NCBI RefSeq assembly: GCF_002531755.2
Contig: NZ_CP034998.1
Span: 310,001-374,000, forward strand
Direction of reading: 5' to 3'
From: Rhizobium acidisoli
Lineage (GTDB): Bacteria > Pseudomonadota > Alphaproteobacteria > Rhizobiales > Rhizobiaceae
Length of the DNA: 64,000 nt
The first letter of the stretch is position 1; each line of letters begins with the position of its first letter. The position numbers and the translations under genes were made by a program. This document shows positions 26,567-35,333 of this stretch, piece by piece. The notes under the pieces are model-generated. The model had not been told where the DNA came from, did not search any database, and was given only the letters and a program-made list of their open reading frames with translations.

Positions 26567-27475
26567 ATGACGAGCATCAACACCAATAACGCTGCAATGG
26601 CAGCCCTCCAGACTCTCCGTGGCATCAACCAGGGTCTCCAGACAACCCAGGCTCACGTTTCGTCCGGCTATCGCGTTGGAAAGGCATCCGACAACGCGGC
26701 TTACTGGTCGATCGCAACGACCATGCGTTCGGACAACAAGGCACTTTCCGCCGTTTCCGACGCTCTCGGCCTCGGCGCCGCCAAGGTCGACACCGCTTAC
26801 TCCGCCATGGACAGCGCCATCGATGTCGTCGGCGACATCAAGGCCAAGCTGGTTGCCGCGACTGAAAACGGCGTGGACAAAGCCAAGGTCCAGGAAGAAG
26901 TCAGCCAGCTGCAGCAGCAGCTCTTGAGCATTGCTCAGTCGGCTTCCTTCTCCGGTGAAAACTGGGTTGCCGGTGCTTCTGGCACGAAGAACGTCGTTGC
27001 TTCCTTCGTCCGTGACGGCTCCAACGCCGTTTCCGTCGTGATGACCGACTACGTTCTTGACGACAGCACCACGGGCAACGTCCTGTTCGGCATGAGCGGC
27101 GGTGCGGTTGAAACCTCCACTGGTATCCTCGGCACTTCCTCGGGCTCGACCGGCTCGATCTACTCGATGGACATCACCAACTTCACCCTCGGTGAGATCC
27201 AGTCGGCTCTGACGAACGTCGAAACGGCTCTGAAGGCCATGACCAGCGCCGGCGCTGCTCTCGGCTCGATCTCCAAGCGCATCGAACTGCAGGAAAACTT
27301 CGTATCCGCGCTCAGCGACTCGATCGACTCCGGTGTCGGCCGTCTCGTCGACGCCGACATGGAAGAAGAATCCTCCAAGCTCAGCGCCCTGCAGACCCAG
27401 CAGCAGCTGGCCGTCCAGTCGCTGTCGATTGCGAACTCCTCTTCGCAGACGATCCTCACGCTGTTCCGCGGCTAA
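26567..27475 (+). CDS. flaB: Flagellin FlaB
   Basis: Second tandem flagellin, 302 residues, very similar to FlaA throughout. Conserved terminal helices (TSINTNNAAMAALQTLRGIN, and QQQLAVQSLSIANSSSQTIL) flank a short variable region. A block of at least 53 identical nucleotides (26696-26748) is shared with flaA (25508-25560), pointing to recent duplication or gene conversion. The ribosome site AAGGGG lies in a possible leader hairpin. Own terminator. Confidence 0.96.
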   Translation: MTSINTNNAAMAALQTLRGINQGLQTTQAHVSSGYRVGKASDNAAYWSIATTMRSDNKALSAVSDALGLGAAKVDTAYSAMDSAIDVVGDIKAKLVAATENGVDKAKVQEEVSQLQQQLLSIAQSASFSGENWVAGASGTKNVVASFVRDGSNAVSVVMTDYVLDDSTTGNVLFGMSGGAVETSTGILGTSSGSTGSIYSMDITNFTLGEIQSALTNVETALKAMTSAGAALGSISKRIELQENFVSALSDSIDSGVGRLVDADMEEESSKLSALQTQQQLAVQSLSIANSSSQTILTLFRG

Positions 27476-27495
27476 TAATCCGCAGAAAACATCGA

Positions 27496-27556
27496 CCCGC
27501 CGGTCTCCGGCGGGCACCTCGCAAACGAGCCGCGCTTCAATGGAGCGCGGCTTTTT
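27496..27556 (+). terminator. Double hairpin terminator after flaB
   Basis: First stem CCCGCCGG/CCGGCGGG (27496-27514). Second stem AGCCGCGCT/AGCGCGGCT (27528-27552) is followed by TTTT. The second has the form of a Rho-independent terminator. Confidence 0.85.
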
Positions 27557-27615
27557 AATATCTGTTAACGGTTGATTAACCATAATGCTGTTTTCTGCGA
27601 TCAACGAGACGGCGG

Positions 27616-27722
27616 GTTAACCAAATTTAAGAACCGGTTAACAGGCATGAGGCTGGTCCCCGTTCCCGGTAGCTTTCCGGAATGTCCCTTTTTATCAACT
27701 GCCGACAAGGGGCAATCATTTC
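27616..27722 (+). promoter_or_regulatory. Control region of the third flagellin gene
   Basis: GTTAAC at 27616-27621 and 27637-27642 (21 bases apart), GCATGAGGCTGGTCC from 27645 and TCCGGAATGTCC at 27676-27687. The leader hairpin TGCC (27700-27703)/GGCA (27711-27714) lies over AAGGGG. This closely copies the flaB region, so gene and promoter were probably duplicated together. Confidence 0.6.
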
Positions 27723-28634
27723 ATGACCAGCATTTTGACGAACGTTGCGGCGATGGCCGCTCTTCAGACACTCCGCGGAATCAATGACGGCCTAGAGGCT
27801 ACGCAGAACCGCGTATCGTCAGGTTATCGCGTCGAAAAAGCGTCCGACAACGCCGCTTACTGGTCAATCGCAACGACCATGCGTTCGGACAACAAGGCAC
27901 TCTCGGCCGTCTCCGACGCTCTCGGCCTCGGCGCGGCCAAGGTCGACACCGCTTACTCTGCCATGGACAGCGCCATCGACATCATCAGCGAAATCAAGGC
28001 GAAGATCGTCGCCGCGACCGAAAAGGGCGTTGACAAGACCAAGGTCCAGGAAGAAATCGGCCAGCTGCAGCAGCAGTTGCTCAGCATCGCCCAATCGGCT
28101 TCCTTCTCCGGTGAAAACTGGGTTGCCGGCGCCGACGGCACCAAGAGCGTCGTTTCCACCTTCGTGCGCGATGGCAGCGGCAATGTCTCGGTCAAGACGA
28201 CGGACTACATTCTGGACTCCAGCTCCACGGGCAACGTCCTCTTCGGCATGGACTCGGTCGGCTCGATCGAGACGAGCTCCGGCATTATCGGCACATCATA
28301 CGGTACGATCGGCTCTATCTACTCGATGGACATCACCAGCTTTGGCTCGGTTGAGATCTCCATGGCCCTGACCTCGATCGAGGCCGGCCTGGACGCGATG
28401 ACCAAGGCTGCATCGCAACTCGGCTCGATTTCCACGCGAATCGAACTGCAGGAAAATTTCGTCGGCGCGCTCAGCGACTCGATCGACTCGGGCGTCGGCC
28501 GCCTCGTCGACGCAAATATGGAAGAGGAATCGAGTAAGCTGACGGCGTTGCAAACGCAGCAACAGCTGGCGATCCAGTCGCTGTCGATCGCCAACTCCAG
28601 CGCTCAGAACATCCTCACGCTGTTCCGCAGCTAA
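27723..28634 (+). CDS. flaC: Flagellin, third tandem copy (FlaC in R. leguminosarum order)
   Basis: Filament subunit of 303 residues, close to FlaA and FlaB in the terminal helices. The N-terminus is TSILTNVAAMAALQTLRGIN and the C-terminal part is QQQLAIQSLSIANSSAQNIL. The centre differs somewhat (DSVGSIETSSGIIGTSYGTI). The letter is uncertain: Sinorhizobium calls the gene in this position flaD. Own promoter-like region and terminator, so each flagellin can be expressed separately. Confidence 0.93.
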   Translation: MTSILTNVAAMAALQTLRGINDGLEATQNRVSSGYRVEKASDNAAYWSIATTMRSDNKALSAVSDALGLGAAKVDTAYSAMDSAIDIISEIKAKIVAATEKGVDKTKVQEEIGQLQQQLLSIAQSASFSGENWVAGADGTKSVVSTFVRDGSGNVSVKTTDYILDSSSTGNVLFGMDSVGSIETSSGIIGTSYGTIGSIYSMDITSFGSVEISMALTSIEAGLDAMTKAASQLGSISTRIELQENFVGALSDSIDSGVGRLVDANMEEESSKLTALQTQQQLAIQSLSIANSSAQNILTLFRS

Positions 28635-28695
28635 ATCGGGCGCTGAAGCTGGACCGAATCTTGCGCCTTCGTCCGGCAACAAGCAAAAAGTCTAC

Positions 28696-28725
28696 GAACC
28701 GCGCCCGAAACGGCGCGGTTCTTTC
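28696..28725 (+). terminator. Rho-independent terminator after the third flagellin gene
   Basis: GAACCGCGCC-CGAAAC-GGCGCGGTTC perfect 10-bp stem followed by TTTCTTTT. Confidence 0.87.
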
Positions 28726-28865
28726 TTTTATATCAACAGCTTGACTTGCATTGCGATCGACGCGGCGCGTTCAGCGCTGCGCTCTTGCCCAACAGGTTGA
28801 TATCGAGTTACCTTCGCCTTCAGTTGATTTGCTTTTGCGACACGCCGGTAGAAACTCTACCGGAG

Positions 28866-28907
28866 GCATGACGCCACTTCAGTCGCCGCCGGCATTCCGG
28901 CCTGCCC
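28866..28907 (+). promoter_or_regulatory. Bipartite element upstream of the fourth flagellin gene
   Basis: GCATGACGCCACTTC (from 28866) and TCCGGCCTGCCC (28896-28907) are degenerate versions of the pair seen before flaA, flaB and the third gene. The rest of 28635-28933 holds the terminator above and no gene. Confidence 0.45.
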
Positions 28908-28933
28908 CTTGACCTTATTCCGAGACCCTGTCG

Positions 28934-29896
28934 ATGACCGTTAAGATTACCAGCGCGGCCGCGGTGAATGCGCTTGCGGTGCTACGCAGCATCAACAAAG
29001 AAGCCAGCCAGACCCAGCAGCAAGTGTCCTCGGGATACCGTATCGAGACGGCCTCCGACGATGCGTCCTACTGGTCGATCGCAACCGTCATGCGCTCGGA
29101 TAGCACCAATCTGGGCACGATCGGAGATGCGCTTGGTCTCGGCGCTGCCAAGGTGGATGCGACCTACACGGCGATGACCTCGGCGATCGATCTTATGAGC
29201 CAGATTCGCGCCAAGCTGGTTGCGGCAAAAGAGCCCGGCACCGACAAGGACAAGATCAATGCCGAGATCAGCGAATATAAGGAGCAGCTGAAGAGTGTCG
29301 TTGAATCGACGTCGTTTGCCGGCGAAAACTGGCTGCTGAACGGCGATACCGCCGCGCCGCCGACATGGTCGGTGATCTCGAGTTTCGCGCGCGCGCCGAC
29401 CGGCGAATATCAAGCTCAGACCATCGATTTCCCCTCGTCGCAAACCATCCTCATCGATAAGAACGATGCGAGCGGCGGACTGTTTACCAAGGCGGTCGAT
29501 GCCAATGCGATCAACAACAGCGGCGCGACGGCGCGCAACTACTACCTGCTGAACGCCAACTCGACGACGCCGGCGACAGGCACGGAAATTGCGATCGACA
29601 AGAATACCACCGATGCGCAACTCACCGATATGCTCGATGTGACCGACTCGCTGCTTTCCTCGCTGACGACGACGGCCGCTTCCATCGGGGTGATGAAGAC
29701 ACGTATCGACGATCAGATGGACTATACGGCCGATCTCTCCGATTCGATCGACAAGAGCGTCGGCGCGCTCGTCGATACCGACATGGACGAGGCTTCGATC
29801 CGGCAAAAGGCGATCGAAACCCAGAAGCAGATGGCCGTCGAAGCGATCTCGATCCTCAACACGGCTTCCAGCAAGATTTTGATCCTGCTGGAATAA
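28934..29896 (+). CDS. flaD: Flagellin, fourth and most divergent tandem copy (FlaD in R. leguminosarum order)
   Basis: Flagellin of 320 residues, about 18 longer than the other three and clearly divergent. The D1 segment ASYWSIATVMRSDSTNLGTI and the C-terminal helix ETQKQMAVEAISILNTASSK identify it. The central region is different and richer in Asn/Thr/Asp, with KNTTDAQLTDMLDVTDS. It lacks the leader hairpin seen for flaB. It may be a minor filament component. The letter is taken from gene order and is not certain. Confidence 0.93.
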   Translation: MTVKITSAAAVNALAVLRSINKEASQTQQQVSSGYRIETASDDASYWSIATVMRSDSTNLGTIGDALGLGAAKVDATYTAMTSAIDLMSQIRAKLVAAKEPGTDKDKINAEISEYKEQLKSVVESTSFAGENWLLNGDTAAPPTWSVISSFARAPTGEYQAQTIDFPSSQTILIDKNDASGGLFTKAVDANAINNSGATARNYYLLNANSTTPATGTEIAIDKNTTDAQLTDMLDVTDSLLSSLTTTAASIGVMKTRIDDQMDYTADLSDSIDKSVGALVDTDMDEASIRQKAIETQKQMAVEAISILNTASSKILILLE

Positions 29897-29930
29897 AGGT
29901 GGGCGCGATCGCGGATGGCGGCGCCATTCA

Positions 29931-29949
29931 TCCTCGCGCAAGTTTGACT
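29931..29949 (+). promoter_or_regulatory. CGCAAG element upstream of the FliH-like/motB unit
   Basis: TCCTCGCGCAAGTTTGACTTC, with CGCAAG at 29937-29942, is nearly identical to the element before fliF. It is 154 bases before the FliH-like start. No gene is seen in 29897-30096. Confidence 0.45.
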
Positions 29950-30096
29950 TCCTAGTTTCCGGCATGAAGGCATCGTCCGAATCCGTGCCGGTGCAAGGTG
30001 AAGCCCTTGCCCGTTCGAAGCGACGTGCCGGCGCGCAAGGTCGTTTTGAGCGGGGGTGGATATGCTGCATGCCTCCCGAATGCTGGATGGTTTTTT

Positions 30097-30726
30097 ATGA
30101 GCATTACGCTTTCCCGGTATTTGAAGGATTTCGGTGAACCGGAACCGTCAGCGCCGATCATCGAGATGGACGATTTCGGCGGCGACGGTTTTCCCGAAAT
30201 GCCGAGCGAACCGGTAATCGACGTCGAGGCGGAGCGCCGCGATGCCTATGCGCAAGGTCATGCCGCAGCGACCGCTGATTTGACCGAGAAATACGAACGC
30301 GAGGCGCGGACGCTGGCCGAGATTCACGCGCGTGAACTCGCCGAGCTGAAGCTTCGCTACGAAGTCGAGGCGGCAGCGGTCATTGCCTCCCGCGTCCGCG
30401 ATATCGCCGAAGAGGTCGCGCAGCTGGTCAGTGCCGGTGCGGCTATCGCCATCGCGCCCGTGATGACCGAAGCGCTTGCCGCCAGGGCAGCCGAAAGCCT
30501 CGCCGTGCTGCTGCGCGACTCGATCCTCGAGGGCGCTGCCGGACCGATCGTCGTCCGCGGGCCAAGCCGGCTTTTCGAACTCTTAGCCGCCGAGCTCGGA
30601 GAACATGCCGAGGCGGTTCGACACATTGAGACTGACGATATCGATCTTGCCGTCGAAATCGGCGAATCCGTCATCGTCACCCGTATGTCCGCCTGGGCAG
30701 CCAGCTTGAAGAAAGTTCTCGAATGA
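30097..30726 (+). CDS. FliH-like flagellar export regulator (candidate)
   Basis: Product of 209 residues, starting [15 protein letters not shown], directly before motB with an ATGA overlap. It has an acidic N-terminus, then an Ala/Glu-rich helical stretch ([20 protein letters not shown], continuing to about residue 110). The C-terminal domain contains [19 protein letters not shown], then [20 protein letters not shown]. This pattern of extended N-terminus, Ala/Glu coiled coil and C-terminal alpha/beta domain is that of FliH, which binds FliI. Primary similarity is weak, so this is a candidate. The longer open frame from 29998 lacks a ribosome site. Confidence 0.75.
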   Translation: MSITLSRYLKDFGEPEPSAPIIEMDDFGGDGFPEMPSEPVIDVEAERRDAYAQGHAAATADLTEKYEREARTLAEIHARELAELKLRYEVEAAAVIASRVRDIAEEVAQLVSAGAAIAIAPVMTEALAARAAESLAVLLRDSILEGAAGPIVVRGPSRLFELLAAELGEHAEAVRHIETDDIDLAVEIGESVIVTRMSAWAASLKKVLE

Positions 30727-32066
30727 GCGAAGGCGAAAACCACCACCACGGCAAGAACGAGATCATCATCGTCAAAAGACATGGCGGCGGTGATCACGAT
30801 GGCTCCCATGGCGGTGCGTGGAAAATTGCCTATGCCGACTTCATGACGGCGATGATGGCGTTCTTCCTGGTCATGTGGCTGGTCAATGCCGCCAACGAGG
30901 AGACCAAGGCCTCGGTCGCGACCTATTTCAATCCGATCAAGCTCTCCGACGAGAAGCCGACCGAGAAGGGACTGAAGAAGCCCGTCGACAACGCCGAGGG
31001 TGAGGAGAAGCAGGAAAAGTCGAAACAGAAGGAAGAAAATCCCAACGACGGCAAGGCTTCGGCGGATGGTGACGACCAGACCTCGACATCAGGCGACCAG
31101 ACCAATTATTCCGAGGCCGATTTCTTCGAAAATCCCTATTCGGTTCTGGCTGAGATCGCGCAGGAGGTCGGCCAGCAGGCCAATGTCAGCGCCAAGGGCG
31201 ATGGCGGTGCCGCCGATTCCGGCCCGGCCACCGGCGCCGATGGCGGCGAAGCCTATCGTGATCCCTTCGATCCGGATTTCTGGACGAAGCAGGTCGAGGT
31301 GACGACAGCCGGCAAGTCCGCGCCTCCCGGCAAGAGCGACGAGCAGGCGGCCGAAAGCGCGACAACCGAGATCGCCAAGGTCGAGGATATGAAGCCGATA
31401 CCGCTGACCACCGATCAGAAGGCCGCTGAGGAAGCCAAGGGCGCGGCCGAGGCCAAGGACGGCAAGGCGCCGGATGACAAGAAGTCTGGTGATAAGAAGG
31501 CTGAGGACAAAAAGGCCCCAGCGCAAAAGGATGCAGCGCAGAAGGACGCCGATCATCAGAAGGATGCGGACAAGAGCGCGGCCGAGACCGAACAGCAGCA
31601 GCAGAAAGAAGCAGAGCAACTGCAGGAGCAGATCGCCCAGCAGATCGGCGGCATCGCCGGCAAGCTTGCCGAAGGCCTGACCGTAACGGCATCCGAAGGC
31701 GGATTGCTGGTCAGCATCTCCGACCAGAGCGACGACTCGATGTTCAATATCGGTTCCGCGGTTCCTCGCCAGGAGATGGTGCTCGCCATGGAAAAGATCG
31801 GCGCGATCCTGAAGGAAAGGGGCGGCGCGGTCGCCATCCGCGGCCATACGGACGGGCGCCAGTATAAGGGCACGCAGAATGAAAACTGGCGGCTTTCGAT
31901 GGATCGCGCCCAGAGCGCTTATTACATGTTGGTACGCGGCGGGCTCGACGAAAAACGCATCTCTCAGGTTTCGGGCTTTGCCGACCGCCGGCTGAAGCTG
32001 CCGTCCGACCCGTTCAATGCGACCAACCGCCGGATCGAGATTCTGGTGCAGGCGGATCGAGGATAA
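30723..32066 (+). CDS. motB: Flagellar motor stator protein MotB
   Basis: Stator subunit that anchors MotA to peptidoglycan. One membrane segment at about residues 33-58 carries the proton-binding Asp, D39 ([20 protein letters not shown]). The OmpA-like peptidoglycan-binding domain is at about 320-440 ([13 protein letters not shown], then [12 protein letters not shown]). Between them lies an unusually long periplasmic linker rich in Lys, Glu, Asp and Ala ([20 protein letters not shown]). At 447 residues it is much longer than the enterobacterial protein, which fits rhizobial MotB that works with MotC. Confidence 0.96.
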   Translation: MSEGENHHHGKNEIIIVKRHGGGDHDGSHGGAWKIAYADFMTAMMAFFLVMWLVNAANEETKASVATYFNPIKLSDEKPTEKGLKKPVDNAEGEEKQEKSKQKEENPNDGKASADGDDQTSTSGDQTNYSEADFFENPYSVLAEIAQEVGQQANVSAKGDGGAADSGPATGADGGEAYRDPFDPDFWTKQVEVTTAGKSAPPGKSDEQAAESATTEIAKVEDMKPIPLTTDQKAAEEAKGAAEAKDGKAPDDKKSGDKKAEDKKAPAQKDAAQKDADHQKDADKSAAETEQQQQKEAEQLQEQIAQQIGGIAGKLAEGLTVTASEGGLLVSISDQSDDSMFNIGSAVPRQEMVLAMEKIGAILKERGGAVAIRGHTDGRQYKGTQNENWRLSMDRAQSAYYMLVRGGLDEKRISQVSGFADRRLKLPSDPFNATNRRIEILVQADRG

Positions 32067-32070
32067 CAGG

Positions 32071-33366
32071 ATGGCGCGTCGGCAGCATCGCTATGTCGGA
32101 TTTGTGGCTATCGGCCTGGCGATGCTTTCGCCGGCCGCAGCCAAGGCGCAGGATCCGGACGATCTTGCACCCTACAAGATGCTGCGGTCGCTGCAGTTCG
32201 TGCAGGATTCCGTCGTCTCCGGCGATCATTCGGCCGGTGAGATGCAGCGCTTCATGCTGGGCACGATCGACGAGCGGCTGCGCAGCGTCGACACGTCGGT
32301 CTTCGATGACGACCGCAACGTCGATGCAGCGCTGATCTACGCGATGAGCGGCGGCAATCCGCAGACGCTCGAATATCTGATCGCCCACGACGTCAACGGC
32401 TATTTCGACAACCGTGTCACCGATGTGCTCAGAAAATATCTGAGCGGCAAGGGGTTGCTCGTCGCCAAGACGCTGGAGGAGACGGCCAGGGAATACCGCG
32501 ACAAGAAGATCGGCCCATACCTTGCGTTGATCGGCGGTAACGTGCTGATCGCGACGAAGCCGACAGACGCACTGGATCTCTACGACCAGGCGCGCCTTGC
32601 GGCACCCGGCACGATCGTCGAGGAAGCGGCGCTGCGCCGCTCCGTCGCCATCTGCGTCGACAAGGGGATGCTCGACAGGGGCATGGCCTATTCGCAGCGC
32701 TATATCAGGCGCTTCCTGCATTCGCCCTATGCCAGCCAGTTCGCCGATCTTTTCGTCACGCTCGTCGTCGGCCATGATCACGACGTGAAGCCACAGGATG
32801 TCATCGACATCCTGTCCTTCATGGACGCGCCGCGTCAGCGCGAGGTCTATCTGCGCATCGCCCGCGCCGCGGCGATCGCGGGCAAGCCGCAGCTGGCGCA
32901 CATGGCGGTCGAGCGCGTGCAGTCGCTTGGCGCCGGCACCGACAATGCCTTCGGTCCTCTGGCGGATTTCTATGGCGGCATGGCCGGCCTTCCGACGGAG
33001 GATATCGACCAGGCGGCGAAGAATGTCAGCGGCATCGCCGGCAACACGCTTTCGCCGCGGGATCAGGCGTTGCAGGAGGCGGCGCGATCGGTTGCCGAGC
33101 AGATCCTGCGCGCTCCCGACCCGGCAAGCCTGACGCAAGCCTCGGACCCTAACACTTCTGATCAAGAAATCACTTCTGAAAAGGCTGCGGCTATAGCTCC
33201 GCAACCGGGAGCGCCAGGCGCGCTTCCCGAGCCTCTTCCGGGAGGTGTGGCATCGACTGGCCAGAGCCAGGGTACCGACCCCTCATTCAACGCATTTGTG
33301 ACGACCAATCGGTCCAAGCTCAACGAGATCGACGGTCTTCTGGCGCAGGAAGGCAACGAACAATGA
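32071..33366 (+). CDS. motC: Periplasmic motility protein MotC
   Basis: Rhizobial motor protein found in the periplasm, where it binds MotB and affects rotation. The 431-residue precursor has a signal peptide (VGFVAIGLAMLSPAAAKAQD). The body is mostly helical. A disordered Pro/Gln/Ser-rich region (around 370-410) precedes a final helix. I chose ATG 32071, which has AGGATAACAGG upstream; the open frame extends back into motB. It overlaps fliK by four bases. MotE, its chaperone, is encoded at 20420. Confidence 0.94.
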   Translation: MARRQHRYVGFVAIGLAMLSPAAAKAQDPDDLAPYKMLRSLQFVQDSVVSGDHSAGEMQRFMLGTIDERLRSVDTSVFDDDRNVDAALIYAMSGGNPQTLEYLIAHDVNGYFDNRVTDVLRKYLSGKGLLVAKTLEETAREYRDKKIGPYLALIGGNVLIATKPTDALDLYDQARLAAPGTIVEEAALRRSVAICVDKGMLDRGMAYSQRYIRRFLHSPYASQFADLFVTLVVGHDHDVKPQDVIDILSFMDAPRQREVYLRIARAAAIAGKPQLAHMAVERVQSLGAGTDNAFGPLADFYGGMAGLPTEDIDQAAKNVSGIAGNTLSPRDQALQEAARSVAEQILRAPDPASLTQASDPNTSDQEITSEKAAAIAPQPGAPGALPEPLPGGVASTGQSQGTDPSFNAFVTTNRSKLNEIDGLLAQEGNEQ

Positions 33367-34805
33367 TGGATATGAGCGTCTCGGGCGGAGCCGCCGGTGC
33401 GGATCCCGCCGCGGCTGCGAAATCTGCACGGCCGATGGGCAAAGACGATGCCGCCGGTCAGAAGAGCGGCTTCTCCGATGCGCTTGCCAAGGCAAGCAAC
33501 GGTGCCGTCAATGACGACGCCGACGATGCGCAGCCGGATCAGGGCGTGTTTGCCGACGCCGGCGCCGAGAAAATGGCGCGGACAATCCGCAGCCGCAATG
33601 GCGTAAAGCCGTTGATCGACCTTGGCGACGCCGCTTTGAAGGCACAGGCTGAAGTGCAGCCGGAAACCATCGCCAATGTCGTCGCGGCAAAGCCTGTAAA
33701 GGCTGCAGTCAAGATGCCCGCGGATCTTGCCTTCGGCAAGCTCGACGCGAAGGACAGCTCGGCCGAGGAGGTCGTTCAGGCGGCCAAAGGCGGCAAACAT
33801 GCCAAAGCCGACGCGTTGGAAACCGATACGGACACGGACAGCGAGGATGACGACGGCGGCATTTCCGATGTGCTCGGTCTGCTGAAGCGGGATCCTGCCG
33901 ACGGCGCGGTCGCTCTGTCGGCGGCAGCAGGCGTCCATCACGCGTCTGCCCAAGCCGATGACGTCAAGCCGGCCGACAAGAAGATCGAGGGTATCGACGC
34001 CAAGGCAGGCGGCCATGCGTCCGACGCCCTAGCGGCGGTCAGCGGCAACGTCGACAGCGGCAAGGCGGATGAGGTCAAGGTACCCGGATCGGAGAATGCC
34101 GAAGCCGCCGACGGCAGGACGTTCAGGATCAGCCGCGCCGATGGCCGTGGCGTGTCGATGGACGTCCATCTCGGCACGGATCAGGCCGGTTCTCAGGATG
34201 GCTCGAAGAAAGCCGATGTCGAAAACGTTTCGGTTCTCGAATCGCGCCGCTATATCGGCCTGATGCAGAACTCGAATTCGGCCGCCGTCACGGCCGCTCT
34301 CTCCGGCGATTCCGAATGGGCGCGCGCCATGGAACCGAGCTCGGCGCTCTCCAACGCGGCGGAATGGACAAGCACCGGCAAGGTGGTCAATACGCTGAAG
34401 ATCCAGATGAACCCGCTCGATCTCGGCATGGTGACGGCGACCATGCGCCTGTCCGGCGACGCCCTGAATGTCGACCTCAAGGTCGAAACCGGCGCGGCCT
34501 ATCGTCAGATGAAGGAAGATCACGGCAAGATTCTCGAAGCTCTGCGCAGCCAGGGCTACGCCGTCGACAACGTCACCATCAGCATGGCGCCGGTCGAGCG
34601 TAGCGACGCCAGCAGCCAGGCAGGCAGCCAAGGCCAAGCCTCCCAACAGCAGTCGCTCGCCCAGCAAGGGCAGGGCGGCGAGGCGCGCGAGCGTCACAAT
34701 CAGACGGCACAGCGGGCGGGCGGAGGCTTCAATGGTGCAGGCGAGACCGGTATTGAAGACGTTTCTGCTGGCCGCAGCGGCGGCACTGGCGGCGTTTACC
34801 TCTGA
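33363..34805 (+). CDS. fliK: Flagellar hook-length control protein FliK (formerly MotD)
   Basis: Exported molecular ruler that sets hook length and triggers the FlhB specificity switch. The 480-residue protein has a long low-complexity N-terminal part rich in Ala/Asp/Lys. The C-terminal FliK domain lies at about 340-420 (NTLKIQMNPLDLGMVTATMR, then ILEALRSQGYAVDNVTISM). A Gln/Ser-rich tail follows. The rhizobial gene was first called motD. Its last 74 bases overlap the start of the next gene in another frame. Confidence 0.93.
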   Translation: MMDMSVSGGAAGADPAAAAKSARPMGKDDAAGQKSGFSDALAKASNGAVNDDADDAQPDQGVFADAGAEKMARTIRSRNGVKPLIDLGDAALKAQAEVQPETIANVVAAKPVKAAVKMPADLAFGKLDAKDSSAEEVVQAAKGGKHAKADALETDTDTDSEDDDGGISDVLGLLKRDPADGAVALSAAAGVHHASAQADDVKPADKKIEGIDAKAGGHASDALAAVSGNVDSGKADEVKVPGSENAEAADGRTFRISRADGRGVSMDVHLGTDQAGSQDGSKKADVENVSVLESRRYIGLMQNSNSAAVTAALSGDSEWARAMEPSSALSNAAEWTSTGKVVNTLKIQMNPLDLGMVTATMRLSGDALNVDLKVETGAAYRQMKEDHGKILEALRSQGYAVDNVTISMAPVERSDASSQAGSQGQASQQQSLAQQGQGGEARERHNQTAQRAGGGFNGAGETGIEDVSAGRSGGTGGVYL

Positions 34806-35310
34806 GGCGAAAGCCTCCACCGGCGCCTGTGAGCGTGAGATCCAGTCGGCAGCTGCCAAATACGGCATCCCGGAAGGCATCCTCTATTCGGTCGGCCTGA
34901 CGGAGACCGGCCGCAAGGGCTCGCTCTATCCCTATGCGATGAACGTCGAAGGCAAGGCGATCTTTCCGCCCTCCGAACAGGACGCGATGCGGCAGTTCGA
35001 CGTCGCCCGCAGCAGCGGCGCCAAGCTCATCGACATCGGCTGCATGCAGATCAACCACTACTACCATGGCGAAAATTTCGGCTCGGCCGAGGATATGTTC
35101 GACCCGCATCGCAACGTCGAGTATGCGGCAAAATTCCTCCGCAACCTGCATGACCGTCACGAGACATGGACGATGGCGGTAGCCAGATACCACGCAGGCC
35201 CCAACAACGACCCCGCGCAGAAGCAATATGTTTGCCGCGTCATCGCTAATCTGGTCGCCACCGGCTACGGCAAGTGGACTCCCAATGCGAGTAACTTTTG
35301 CCGAAATTGA
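34732..35310 (+). CDS. Lytic transglycosylase (SLT domain), probably flagellum-associated
   Basis: Periplasmic peptidoglycan-cleaving enzyme of 192 residues. Signal peptide at about 1-28 (KTFLLAAAAALAAFTSEAKA), then a compact SLT domain. The catalytic Glu is in SVGLTETGRKGS, and IDIGCMQINHYYHG and VARYHAGPNN match the family. The start ATG has GGAGG about 7 bases upstream and lies inside fliK, so the signal peptide is coded over the FliK tail. Because the FlgJ here lacks a muramidase domain, this enzyme may open the cell wall for the rod. That role is inferred. Confidence 0.9.
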   Translation: MVQARPVLKTFLLAAAAALAAFTSEAKASTGACEREIQSAAAKYGIPEGILYSVGLTETGRKGSLYPYAMNVEGKAIFPPSEQDAMRQFDVARSSGAKLIDIGCMQINHYYHGENFGSAEDMFDPHRNVEYAAKFLRNLHDRHETWTMAVARYHAGPNNDPAQKQYVCRVIANLVATGYGKWTPNASNFCRN

Positions 35311-35333
35311 TTCAACCAAAAATGGAAGAGGCC

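Noticed and set aside
25379..29896. Flagellin array as a CRISPR or other repeat array
   Set aside because: The repetition is due to four paralogous coding genes, each with its own terminator or promoter. No short regularly spaced repeats were seen.
29998..30096. Longer N-terminus for the FliH-like protein
   Set aside because: The added 33 residues lack a ribosome site and look random. The ATG at 30097 gives a cleaner protein.
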